From: a bacterium | GTDB lineage: Bacteria; Gemmatimonadota; Glassbacteria; GWA2-58-10 | Reading direction: 5' to 3' | Assembly: GCA_021372515.1 (NCBI GenBank) | Contig: JAJFUG010000114.1 | Location: 1-37,032 of the forward strand | DNA length: 37,032 bases | Shown here: positions 1 through 7,700 of the stretch, piece after piece | How positions within the stretch are numbered: the first letter of the stretch is position 1 | Layout of the letters: each line of letters opens with the position of its first letter | The notes under the pieces: generated by a model | Told to the model about the DNA's origin: nothing | The model's database searches: none | What the model saw: the letters and a program-made list of their open reading frames with translations, nothing else | Translations under genes and position numbers: made by a program

Positions 1-221
1 GCCGCGCATGTCTGAGCCTCCCGCCGGGGCAGCGTGAAATTGTACATGAAACGCTGAAGCCCAGGCAAAGTTGGAGTGCGGCGGCGATTGCGCGTCAAGC
101 GCCGCCCGGCACGATGGAGCGGAATCGCCGCTCCGTAGACAGTTAAGGTTGAAAATGTTATGTGGTGCGGACGAGTTCGCGGCCCCCTATGGCTTTGCTG
201 CTTTCGCCGAAACGAAAGCAG
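1..221 (+). promoter_or_regulatory. Putative structured 5' leader element, copy 1
   Basis: This stretch has no convincing gene. Read on the + strand it is collinear with the minus strand of 26796-26573. Block F (1-34) matches 33 of 34 bases. Block D (76-107) is a GC-rich hairpin with arms GGCGGCG/CGCCGCC. Block C (116-126, GGAGCGGAATC) begins a perfect 7-bp hairpin with arms GGAGCGG/CCGCTCC. Block B (169-187, GGACGAGTTCGCGGCCCCC) is identical over 19 bases. The element ends in a 9-bp hairpin (198-206 with 213-221). Spacing between blocks differs by only one or two bases between copies. It lies about 80 bases before the first glycosyltransferase, as copy 2 lies before the DUF2264 gene. The position suggests an mRNA leader with a cis-regulatory role; a dispersed intergenic repeat is the main alternative. 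The 5' boundary is cut by the window edge. Confidence 0.55.
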
Positions 222-301
222 GAAAAAGTTTCCGGGCCATGCATATCACCTGAAAGCTCAGCATGGTACAAAACTCCGCCGACAGGTGGAAAAGGCGACT
301 G

Positions 302-1591
302 ATGCCCAGAGTGCTCTACCTGATCGCGCTGGAGAACGTGCTCGATAACGCGATCTTCGAAAACCAGGTCCGCCGGATGCTGGCCGCAGTACACCGCGCC
401 GGGGGGGCCAGGGTGACCCTGCTCGTGCTGCTGCCCTGGCTGGAGGTCACGCGACGGGGAGTGTACAGCAATTTCCGGCGTCACCGTGAGGCCCTGGCTG
501 CGCTGAAAGAATCCCTGGCCGCCGATGGCATAGAGCTGGTGCTGCGGCGCTCGTTCGTGCCCTCGGCCTTTTTCAACATGCGCACTCGGCTGCTGCGCTG
601 GTTTGTCCTGTCCAGCCTGCCCGCGTTCCTGGCTCAGGTGCGGCGGACCCGGCCGGATATTGTGCACTGCCGCTACTACTACGCCGCACGCCTGGCCCTG
701 GCCGCGAGGAAAATGAGCGGGGTCGCCTATAAAGTCATTTTCGACCTGCGCACCCTTCTGCCGGAGCAGGGGCTGGTCAACGGCCAGTGGAGCGAGCAGA
801 GCGGGCCTTTCAAGGCCTGGAAGGCCCTGGAGCGGCGGATGCTGCATGCGGCCGACCGCGTGGTCTCGGTCTCGCCGGCCATGACCGCGCACGTGTGCGG
901 CGAGAACCCCGGGCTCACGGTCGAAACGATCCCCAATTTCGTGGACCTGGAACGGTTCCGCCCGGATGAGGGCCTGCGCAATTCACTGCGCACCGAGCTG
1001 GGGATCGGGGGGCGTTGCGTGCTGGTGTTCTGCGGCACCCTGGGCGGGCGCTACCCGGCCGCGCGGATCGCCGAGTGCGTGGGGGTGTTTTTCTCTATTT
1101 TCGGGCCGGACAGTTTTTTCCTGCTCCTGAGCCCCTCGGATGACAAGCGTATCGCCCCGCTGGCGCTCTCGCTGCAGGAGTCCGGGCTGCACCGAGGCCT
1201 GGACTGGGAGTGCGTCGGGGTGAACACGGAGTCGGTGCCGCGCTATCTCAACGCTGCGGACTGGTCGCTGCTGGCCCTGGCCGATTTCAGGACCAGCGAG
1301 ACATTCCTGCCGCTCAAATTCTCGGAATACCTGGCCCTGGGCCTGCCGATACTGGTCCATCCGGCCAACACCGAGCTGGTGCGCCTGACCGCCGAGCTTG
1401 GCGTGGGTGAGGCGCTGGAGGCCACCCGCGACCCGGAGGAGCTTCATCGCAGCCTGGAGCGCCGTCGTGACAGCCTGCGCGCCGCCTGCCTGCGCACGGC
1501 GCGCGAGGGTTTCGGCCTGAGCGCGTTCGCCGAGCGCTACAGCGCAATCTATGGCGAACTGGCAAACCACGCTCCGGCCAAGGCAGAGTAG
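302..1591 (+). CDS. GT4-type glycosyltransferase (type A, copy 1)
   Basis: Predicted cytoplasmic GT-B glycosyltransferase of 429 residues, transferring a sugar from an activated donor to a growing lipid-linked glycan. The N-terminal half opens with a Rossmann strand (MPRVLYLIALEN). The C-terminal half has FCGTLGG and the donor-site motif KFSEYLALGLPIL, the GT4 EX7E-like region. The ATG at 302 is preferred because GGTGGAAAAGG precedes it and the strand starts immediately; the in-frame ATG at 263 adds 13 polar residues. It is followed after 15 bases by the transglutaminase-like gene and appears to open the cluster behind the leader element. It resembles the protein at 6473-7678 (shared FDLR/FDMR, then IPNFVDLERFRP versus IPTCADLELFRP). 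Donor and acceptor cannot be told from sequence. Confidence 0.85.
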   Translation: MPRVLYLIALENVLDNAIFENQVRRMLAAVHRAGGARVTLLVLLPWLEVTRRGVYSNFRRHREALAALKESLAADGIELVLRRSFVPSAFFNMRTRLLRWFVLSSLPAFLAQVRRTRPDIVHCRYYYAARLALAARKMSGVAYKVIFDLRTLLPEQGLVNGQWSEQSGPFKAWKALERRMLHAADRVVSVSPAMTAHVCGENPGLTVETIPNFVDLERFRPDEGLRNSLRTELGIGGRCVLVFCGTLGGRYPAARIAECVGVFFSIFGPDSFFLLLSPSDDKRIAPLALSLQESGLHRGLDWECVGVNTESVPRYLNAADWSLLALADFRTSETFLPLKFSEYLALGLPILVHPANTELVRLTAELGVGEALEATRDPEELHRSLERRRDSLRAACLRTAREGFGLSAFAERYSAIYGELANHAPAKAE

Positions 1592-1606
1592 ACAAGGGGG
1601 CCACGG

Positions 1607-2692
1607 ATGCGAAAAAAAACGGCTGTCCTGATCGCGGTTCCACTGGCGTTAGCCTTGGGCCTCTATTGCCTGCCTTTCGCCAGCCTGCTCGGACCGGCCG
1701 GTCCGCGGGACTATGTTTACAGAACGTTCATGTACTCGCGGATAGCCGGACAGGCTGTCGGCGATGAGCAGTCGCCCCGGCTCAAAACCGAGAGGGTTTT
1801 AAGCTTCATCCGCTGCAACGAGTTCTATACCGACATGCCCGCGCTGGATGCCACCCCGCTGAATGACATGCTTTTGGGGCACGCGGCCTGCGACCAGCAA
1901 TCCAACGCCCTGGCGCTGCTGCTTTTTTTCGAGGGAATCGAGGGCTCGATGCTGTTGCTGCGGGGCAATGATTCGATCTCCCATCACACGGTGGCCCAGG
2001 TGAAACTGAACGGGCGGCTGAGCGTTTTCGACCCGCTGTACGGCATATTGTACCGGGATACGGCCGGGAACATCGCCGACTTCGAGTCGATCCAGGCCGG
2101 TGACCCGCGTTACCTGACACACATCCGGATAACGTACGACGGGCAAAACGCCATCGTTCGGTACACGAACCTTTTCGACAAAAAATTCCCGCCTTTCGCC
2201 TGGTCACCGCCTAAGAGCAAGATGACCGGAGCGCGCCGGACGTTCGCCGCTGTGGTGGGGTTCAGCCGACGGCTGTTCGGGGCGTTCCAGTTCAACCCGT
2301 ACCAGGATTTGTTCCTGAACAGAGTCCATCATCTGGCCCAGGAGAAATTCGATCTGGACAAACCGGATGAAGCCCTCTATTTCAAGGCGCGGAATTACCA
2401 ACTGGCCGGCCGATACGCCAAAGCCGTCGCTTTGTACAAAAAACTGCTGCAGGATTACCCGGACAGCCCCTGGGCGGAACGCTCCAGCCTGTTCCTGGCC
2501 GCCGGGCTGATGCGGCAGGGTCGCTGGGAACAGGCTTTGACACAACTTGAATCTCCGGCCCTGGACAATATGCGGAGCGCCGCCTGGAAACGGGTGCGGG
2601 AATATTACCTCGGGTGGTGCCGGTTCCGTCTGTCCAGCGGCCCTCCGCCCCCGAGTGAGGCGGATATAACGCCGGAAGCGTACTATTTCTGA
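1607..2692 (+). CDS. Transglutaminase-like protein with C-terminal TPR
   Basis: A 361-residue protein with an N-terminal hydrophobic segment (residues 5-26), so probably membrane-anchored or exported. Residues about 85-145 look like a transglutaminase/papain-like fold: Cys95 in GHAACDQQS, His126/His127 in ISHHTVAQV and Asp142 in VFDPLYG form a plausible Cys-His-Asp triad. Residues about 255-330 contain two TPR-like helical pairs (ALYFKARNYQLAGRYAKAV and the following AERSSLFLAAGLMRQGRWEQA). Such folds can act as transglutaminases, peptidases or amidases, and the substrate is unknown. AAGGGGG precedes the ATG. It sits between two glycosyltransferases in the operon, so a role in modifying a surface polymer or handling an assembly protein is possible; that is inference. 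Confidence 0.7.
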   Translation: MRKKTAVLIAVPLALALGLYCLPFASLLGPAGPRDYVYRTFMYSRIAGQAVGDEQSPRLKTERVLSFIRCNEFYTDMPALDATPLNDMLLGHAACDQQSNALALLLFFEGIEGSMLLLRGNDSISHHTVAQVKLNGRLSVFDPLYGILYRDTAGNIADFESIQAGDPRYLTHIRITYDGQNAIVRYTNLFDKKFPPFAWSPPKSKMTGARRTFAAVVGFSRRLFGAFQFNPYQDLFLNRVHHLAQEKFDLDKPDEALYFKARNYQLAGRYAKAVALYKKLLQDYPDSPWAERSSLFLAAGLMRQGRWEQALTQLESPALDNMRSAAWKRVREYYLGWCRFRLSSGPPPPSEADITPEAYYF

Positions 2693-2705
2693 GCCGACCG
2701 AAGCC

Positions 2706-3836
2706 ATGAGGGTCTTTTTCCTGACAGAGGGCACACGCACCTCGCCGGCCAGCCGGATCCGGGTCTACAATCACCTGGAGCGCCTGGCCGGGCGGACGGA
2801 TTTCGAGGCGCGCGCGGTCAGTTTCACCGGCGAGGCCGCCTGCCGCGCCCTTGTGGATGGGAAAAAGCCGTGCCCGCCGCTCAGGGCCGCGGAAAAGCTC
2901 CGTCAACTGGCCGCCTGGAGCAGCCTGCGCGGCGCGGCGCGGCGCTCGGACGTGCTTTTTGTCCAGCGGGTGCTGCCCCCGGCCGGGACAATCGCTCGTC
3001 TGGCCAGGCTGAAAACGCCGCTGGTTTACGATTTCGACGATGCGGTCTACCTGGGCCGCGCCGAACGCGAGATGCGTTTCCGGGCCGTGATTCGCGCCGC
3101 GGCCAGCGTGATCGCCGTGAGCCGGTTCGCCGCGGATGAGGCGATCCGCCGCGGGGCTGCCCCGGAGCGGGTGACAGTGATCCCCAGCCCGGTGGACTGC
3201 GCTGCGGTCGCCCGACGGCCAGCGGGTGGCACAGGGGAATCGTCATTTACCGTGGGCTGGATCGGCTCGCCCGCCACCACCTCCTACCTGGAGGCGGTCT
3301 GGCCCGAGCTGGCCGCTTTCGCCGCTGATTGCCCGCGGGCGCGGTTCCTGTTCGTGGGCGCGCGGCCGTTCGACACAGGGACGCTGAAAGAACGGGTGCG
3401 GTTCGAGACCTGGTCCGAAGAGAAAAACCGCACGCTGCCTGCGCAGATGGACGCCGGGATCATGCCCCTGCCCGATGACCCCTGGTGCCGAGGTAAGGGT
3501 GGGTATAAACTTATACAGTACATGTCTGCGGGCGTAGCCTGCCTGGCCAGCCCGGTGGGTGCGAACCTGGAGGTGGTCGAGGATGGTGTGTGCGGGTTTT
3601 TCGCCGCGCAAAGCGGCGACTGGCGCCGCCACCTGGCCCGCCTGGCCGACAACCCCGCGCTTTGCGACAGCCTGGGCGCGGCGGGACGGCAACGCGCCGA
3701 AACGGTCTACGATTACGCAGTGACAAGCGGACAATTCCTTTCGGCCCTGCAGCAGGCCGCCGCGTGCGGCCGCACGCCGGATACCTCAACAGGCGGTGTC
3801 ACGCCGGGACAGAGCCCGGCCGTGGAGCGGAAATGA
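2706..3836 (+). CDS. GT4-type glycosyltransferase (type B, copy 1)
   Basis: A 376-residue GT-B fold glycosyltransferase. The N-terminal domain starts MRVFFLTEGTRTSPASRIRV and carries YDFDDAVYLGR, an acidic motif typical of one GT4 subgroup. The C-terminal domain begins near FTVGWIGSPATTSYL and has the donor-binding stretch KLIQYMSAGVACLASPVG followed by EDGVCGF. The protein at 7701-8885 shares all these landmarks, so the two are paralogues. The last codons overlap the next gene in an ATGA junction, indicating translational coupling. A transfer reaction in exopolysaccharide assembly is the expected role; sugar specificity cannot be read from the sequence. Confidence 0.85.
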   Translation: MRVFFLTEGTRTSPASRIRVYNHLERLAGRTDFEARAVSFTGEAACRALVDGKKPCPPLRAAEKLRQLAAWSSLRGAARRSDVLFVQRVLPPAGTIARLARLKTPLVYDFDDAVYLGRAEREMRFRAVIRAAASVIAVSRFAADEAIRRGAAPERVTVIPSPVDCAAVARRPAGGTGESSFTVGWIGSPATTSYLEAVWPELAAFAADCPRARFLFVGARPFDTGTLKERVRFETWSEEKNRTLPAQMDAGIMPLPDDPWCRGKGGYKLIQYMSAGVACLASPVGANLEVVEDGVCGFFAAQSGDWRRHLARLADNPALCDSLGAAGRQRAETVYDYAVTSGQFLSALQQAAACGRTPDTSTGGVTPGQSPAVERK

Positions 3837-4507
3837 AACTGTCGGTGATAATCCCGGTCTTCAACGAGCGTGGCACCATCGAACAGGTGATCGACGAGGT
3901 CAGCGCGGTGCCGCTGGAAAAAGAGATCATCGTGGTGGACGACGGCTCCACGGACGGGACGGTGGAGGCGATCCGCCGCAAGCAGGATATGATCACACGC
4001 GTGCACCTGTCGCCGGTCAATTTCGGCAAAGGTGCCGCGATCCGGATCGGTCTGACCTATGTCACGGGCGAGGTGATCGTGATCCAGGACGCCGACACGG
4101 AGCTCGACCCGCGCGAGTACAGCCGTCTGCTCGAAAAAATCTCGGCCGGGGCGGATGTGGTCTACGGCTCGCGTTTCCTGGGCGAGAACCGGAACATCCG
4201 CCTGATCTCCCGTCTGGCCAACCGCTTCCTCACCCTGTTGACCAACCTGCTCTACGGCTGCCGTCTGACCGACATGGAGACCGCCTACAAGATGTTCCGC
4301 CGCGAGGTGGCCGCGCGTCTCCGCCTGCGCTGCATCGGGTTCGAGGTGGAGCCGGAGATTACGTCCCAGTTTCTGAAAAACGGCTACCGGATCGAGGAGG
4401 CGCCGATCTCGTACAACCCACGCACCACGGACGAGGGCAAGAAAATCGGCTGGCGCGACGGGGTGCGGGCGATCTATTACCTTTTCCTCTACCGGTTCTT
4501 CCGTTGA
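3833..4507 (+). CDS. GT2 family glycosyltransferase, DPM1-like
   Basis: A 224-residue GT-A glycosyltransferase of the dolichol-phosphate-mannose-synthase/polyprenyl-phosphate glycosyltransferase type. Seen in order: VIIPVFNERGTIEQVI, VVDDGSTDGT (nucleotide binding), DADTELDP (metal-binding DXD-like site) and VYGSRFLG. A conserved YKMFRR segment follows near residue 152. The family moves a sugar from a nucleotide donor onto a polyprenyl phosphate at the inner membrane face. There are no C-terminal membrane helices, so it is the short soluble form. The start at 3833 overlaps the upstream stop (ATGA); a longer reading from 3590 would run almost entirely inside the upstream gene and was rejected. 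A gap of 46 bases precedes the amidotransferase. Confidence 0.88.
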   Translation: MKLSVIIPVFNERGTIEQVIDEVSAVPLEKEIIVVDDGSTDGTVEAIRRKQDMITRVHLSPVNFGKGAAIRIGLTYVTGEVIVIQDADTELDPREYSRLLEKISAGADVVYGSRFLGENRNIRLISRLANRFLTLLTNLLYGCRLTDMETAYKMFRREVAARLRLRCIGFEVEPEITSQFLKNGYRIEEAPISYNPRTTDEGKKIGWRDGVRAIYYLFLYRFFR

Positions 4508-4553
4508 GGCCCGTTCCGGCGCAAGGCCGGACAATTAAAGCTGGAGGTGAGCG

Positions 4554-6476
4554 GTGTGCGGCATTGCCGGAGTGATAGACAGCCGGGGAAGGCCGGTGGA
4601 GCAGACGCTCCTCAAGGCCATCGCCGACCGGATGGTGCACCGCGGGCCGGATGACGACGGCTACTACCGCAACGGGCGCGCCGAGGGCCAGGACACGGGC
4701 TCACCCGTGTCGGCGGGCCTGGCGTTCCGCCGCCTGAGCATAATCGACCTGTCCGGCGGCCACCAGCCCCTGGCCAACGAGGACGGCTCGCTGCACCTGG
4801 TGTTCAACGGCGAAATCTACAATTTCCAGGAGCTGCGCCCCCAGCTCGAGGCCCTGGGCCACAGTTTCGCCACCGTGTCGGACGGCGAGGCGATCCTGCA
4901 CCTGTACGAAAGCTACGGCCCGCAGGGGACTGTCGAGCGCCTGCGCGGCATGTTCGCTTTCGCCCTCTGGGACGAGCGCAAGGGCGTGGCTTTCCTGGCC
5001 CGTGACCGGGTGGGCAAAAAACCCCTGGTGTTCCACGAGCAGGACGGGCGGCTGTGTTTCGCCTCCGAGCTGGCCGCCCTTCTCGAAGACAGCCGGATCG
5101 GGCGCGAGATCGACTGGAACGCAATCTACCATTACCTGACTTTCATGTGCGTGCCCGCGCCGCTGACCGCCCTGCACGGGGTGCGCAAGCTCCCTCCCGC
5201 CCACTACCTGCTGTACCGGGACGGCGAGGCAACGCTGCACCGCTACTGGGACCTCCAGTACGGCCCCAAGTTGAAAGTGAGCCGCGCGGAGGCCTGCGAG
5301 CAGATACGCGAGCTGTTCCTGGAGGCCGTGCGCCTGCGCCTGATTTCGGACGTGCCCCTGGGCGCTTTCCTCTCGGGCGGGATCGACTCCAGCGCCGTGG
5401 TGGCGGCGATGAGCCGCGCCGGCGGCGGCACGGTGCGCACGTTCTCCATCGGGTTCGAGGAAAAGAAGTTCAACGAGCTGCCGTTCGCCCGGATCGTGGC
5501 CCACTATTACGGCACCGAGCACCACGTGTTCACCGTGCGGCCCAACGCACTGGAGGTGCTGCCCGCGCTGGTGGAGCACTACGGTGAGCCGTACGCCGAC
5601 AGCAGCGCGATCCCAACCTATTACCTTTCGAAGATGACCCGCGACTATGTCACCGTGGCGCTCAACGGGGACGGCGGGGACGAATCATTCTCCGGCTACC
5701 AGCGTCACTGGGCCAACCGCGTGGCCGGACGGATCTGGTCGCTGCCGCCGTCACTGCGCGCGGGCCTGATCCGGCCGCTTCTGGCACTGCCGGGCGGCAG
5801 GAACTATCACAGCCTTTTCAACCGGGTCCGGCGGTTCGCCACCGCCACCGGCCTGCCCCCAGCCGAACGCTACACCCGCTGGGTGGGGTTCTTCGACGAG
5901 GCGGACAAGCACGACTTGCTGAGCCCGGCTCTGCGCGCCACGGTGGGCGAGCTGAACTCGGCGCACCAGTTCGAGGCCCTGTTCAGCGGCCAGGAGGGCC
6001 TGGATGACGTGGACGCCGCGCTGCGGACGGATGTCAATTTCTACCTGCCCAACGACCTGCTGGTCAAGGTGGATATCGCCACCATGGCCGTGTCGCTGGA
6101 GGGGCGCAGCCCGTTCCTCGACCACAGGCTGATGGAATACGCCGCCCGGCTGCCCTCCGACTACAAGGTGCGCGGCCGCGGCCTCAAGTCGATCCTCAAG
6201 GAGGCCATGGCCCCCTGGCTGCCGGACCGGATACTGACCAAGCCCAAGTGGGGCTTCGCCGTGCCCATCGGGGCCTGGTTCCGCGGCGAGATGCGCGATT
6301 TCCTGCGCGACCACCTGCTCGGGCCCACCGCCGCTAAGCGCGGGTTTTTCGACCCCGCCGCGGTGGAGCGCCTGGTGGCGGCCCACCTGCGCGAGGAGCG
6401 CGACCTGGGCCACCACCTTTGGATACTGCTTATGTTCGAGCTCTGGCAGCGGGCCTTTGTCGACGGGCGGCGATGA
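4554..6476 (+). CDS. asnB: Glutamine-hydrolysing asparagine synthase-like amidotransferase
   Basis: A 640-residue protein starting with GTG after a strong GGAGGTG site. After removal of the initiator Met, Cys2 of MCGIAG is the N-terminal nucleophile of the class II glutaminase domain. RGPDDDG and FNGEIYN complete that domain (residues 1-210). The synthase domain has the ATP pyrophosphatase loop LSGGIDSS near residue 275 and NGDGGDESFSGY near 370. Both active sites look intact. Length and position inside a glycosyltransferase operon match the AsnB-like amidotransferases common in exopolysaccharide loci, which probably amidate a sugar acid or another cluster intermediate rather than free aspartate. 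The stop overlaps the next start (ATGA). Confidence 0.92.
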   Translation: MCGIAGVIDSRGRPVEQTLLKAIADRMVHRGPDDDGYYRNGRAEGQDTGSPVSAGLAFRRLSIIDLSGGHQPLANEDGSLHLVFNGEIYNFQELRPQLEALGHSFATVSDGEAILHLYESYGPQGTVERLRGMFAFALWDERKGVAFLARDRVGKKPLVFHEQDGRLCFASELAALLEDSRIGREIDWNAIYHYLTFMCVPAPLTALHGVRKLPPAHYLLYRDGEATLHRYWDLQYGPKLKVSRAEACEQIRELFLEAVRLRLISDVPLGAFLSGGIDSSAVVAAMSRAGGGTVRTFSIGFEEKKFNELPFARIVAHYYGTEHHVFTVRPNALEVLPALVEHYGEPYADSSAIPTYYLSKMTRDYVTVALNGDGGDESFSGYQRHWANRVAGRIWSLPPSLRAGLIRPLLALPGGRNYHSLFNRVRRFATATGLPPAERYTRWVGFFDEADKHDLLSPALRATVGELNSAHQFEALFSGQEGLDDVDAALRTDVNFYLPNDLLVKVDIATMAVSLEGRSPFLDHRLMEYAARLPSDYKVRGRGLKSILKEAMAPWLPDRILTKPKWGFAVPIGAWFRGEMRDFLRDHLLGPTAAKRGFFDPAAVERLVAAHLREERDLGHHLWILLMFELWQRAFVDGRR

Positions 6477-7678
6477 ACCACCGGGTGCTGTACCTCACGT
6501 ATGACGGGCTGCTGGACCCGCTGGGACAGTCCCAGGTGCAGCCCTACCTGCGCTGGCTGGGCCGCGCCGGGGTGCGTATCCGGGTGCTCAGTTTCGAAAA
6601 GCCCGAACGCCTGGACCCCCAGGCTGTCGCGTGCACTCGCAGGGAGCTGGCCGCCTGCGGCGTGGTCTGGACCGCCCTGCGCTACCACAGCCGTCCGGCC
6701 GCCCCGGCCACGGCCTGGGATATCCTGCGCGGGGTGAGCGTGGGCCTCTGGCTCGCCCTGTGCCTGCGTGCAAACATAGTACACGCAAGAAGTTACATCG
6801 CCGCGCTGATCGCCCTGCCGTTGTGCGCGTTCCCGCGAAGGCGGTTCGTGTTCGACATGCGCGGTTTCTGGGCGGATGAGAAAGTGGAGGGCGGCGCCTG
6901 GCGCGCCGGCGGCGCGATGTACCGTCTGTTCAAGCGCCTGGAGCGCGTGTTCCTGAGCCGCGCGGATGCGGTGGTGGTGTTGAGCGAGCGCGGGGCCGCG
7001 CTCGTGCGGGCCCGGCTGCCCGGGCGGAGCGGTTTGACAGTGGCGGTGATCCCCACCTGCGCCGACCTGGAGCTGTTCCGGCCGGCCGAGCCACCCGCCC
7101 CGTCGGTTGCGGAACGACGAGGCCTGCGCCTGGTCTACCTGGGCAGCCTGGGCACCTGGTACCTTCCGGTCGAGATGCTGCGCTTTTTCGGCGCGCTGCT
7201 GGAGCAATATCCGGAAAGCGAGTTCCGGTTCATCTCCGGCTCGCCGGAAGCAGAGCTGCGGGCGGCGGTGGAAGAATCCGGCCTGGCCCCGGAGGCGGCG
7301 GCGCGGGTCACGCTCGGGCCCCTGCCCCGGAAGGACGTGCCCGCCGCGCTGGCCCGTGCGGATTTTTCGATTTTCTTCATCCGGCCCAGCTTTTCCAAGC
7401 AGGCCTCCTGCGCCACCAAGTTCGGCGAGTCGATGGCCTGCGGTGTGCCGGTGCTGATAAATTCAGGGATCGGCGACCATGACACCCACGTGACCGAGGG
7501 CCGGGTCGGGCTGGTGCTGGAGGATTTCAGCCAGGCCTCTTTCCAGCGGGCGCTGGAACGTATCCCCGCGCTCCTGGCCGACCCCGGCCTGCGACTGCGC
7601 TGCCGGGCGCTGGCCGAGAGCCGTTTTTCGCTGGAGCATGCCGGACAGGCTTACGTGGAGCTGTATGCCAAACCCTGA
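6473..7678 (+). CDS. GT4-type glycosyltransferase (type A, copy 2)
   Basis: A 401-residue GT-B glycosyltransferase. The N-terminal domain starts MNHRVLYLTYDGLLDPLGQS and contains FVFDMRGFWADE. The C-terminal domain starts near LRLVYLGSLGTWYLP, with the donor-site region ATKFGESMACGVPVL and an E-X7-E-like spacing. It resembles the type A enzyme at 302-1591 in order and wording of landmarks, so the two are probably paralogues that diverged in specificity. The ATG at 6473 overlaps the asnB stop; an upstream in-frame start would lie inside asnB. Confidence 0.87.
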   Translation: MNHRVLYLTYDGLLDPLGQSQVQPYLRWLGRAGVRIRVLSFEKPERLDPQAVACTRRELAACGVVWTALRYHSRPAAPATAWDILRGVSVGLWLALCLRANIVHARSYIAALIALPLCAFPRRRFVFDMRGFWADEKVEGGAWRAGGAMYRLFKRLERVFLSRADAVVVLSERGAALVRARLPGRSGLTVAVIPTCADLELFRPAEPPAPSVAERRGLRLVYLGSLGTWYLPVEMLRFFGALLEQYPESEFRFISGSPEAELRAAVEESGLAPEAAARVTLGPLPRKDVPAALARADFSIFFIRPSFSKQASCATKFGESMACGVPVLINSGIGDHDTHVTEGRVGLVLEDFSQASFQRALERIPALLADPGLRLRCRALAESRFSLEHAGQAYVELYAKP

Positions 7679-7700
7679 AGCTGGAGGGCCGCGCCGCAGG

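Noticed and set aside
1-221. c-di-GMP (GEMM), TPP, cobalamin, SAH or Moco riboswitch
   Set aside because: I compared the conserved blocks with the consensus boxes I know for these classes and found no convincing match. A covariance search (Infernal against Rfam) would settle it.
71-253. A 60-residue frame at the window start
   Set aside because: It lies inside the conserved leader element, has low-complexity composition and no ribosome site.
3590-3832. N-terminal extension of the GT2 protein
   Set aside because: It overlaps the well-supported upstream glycosyltransferase and is Arg/Pro/Gly-rich; the GT2 fold begins at 3833.
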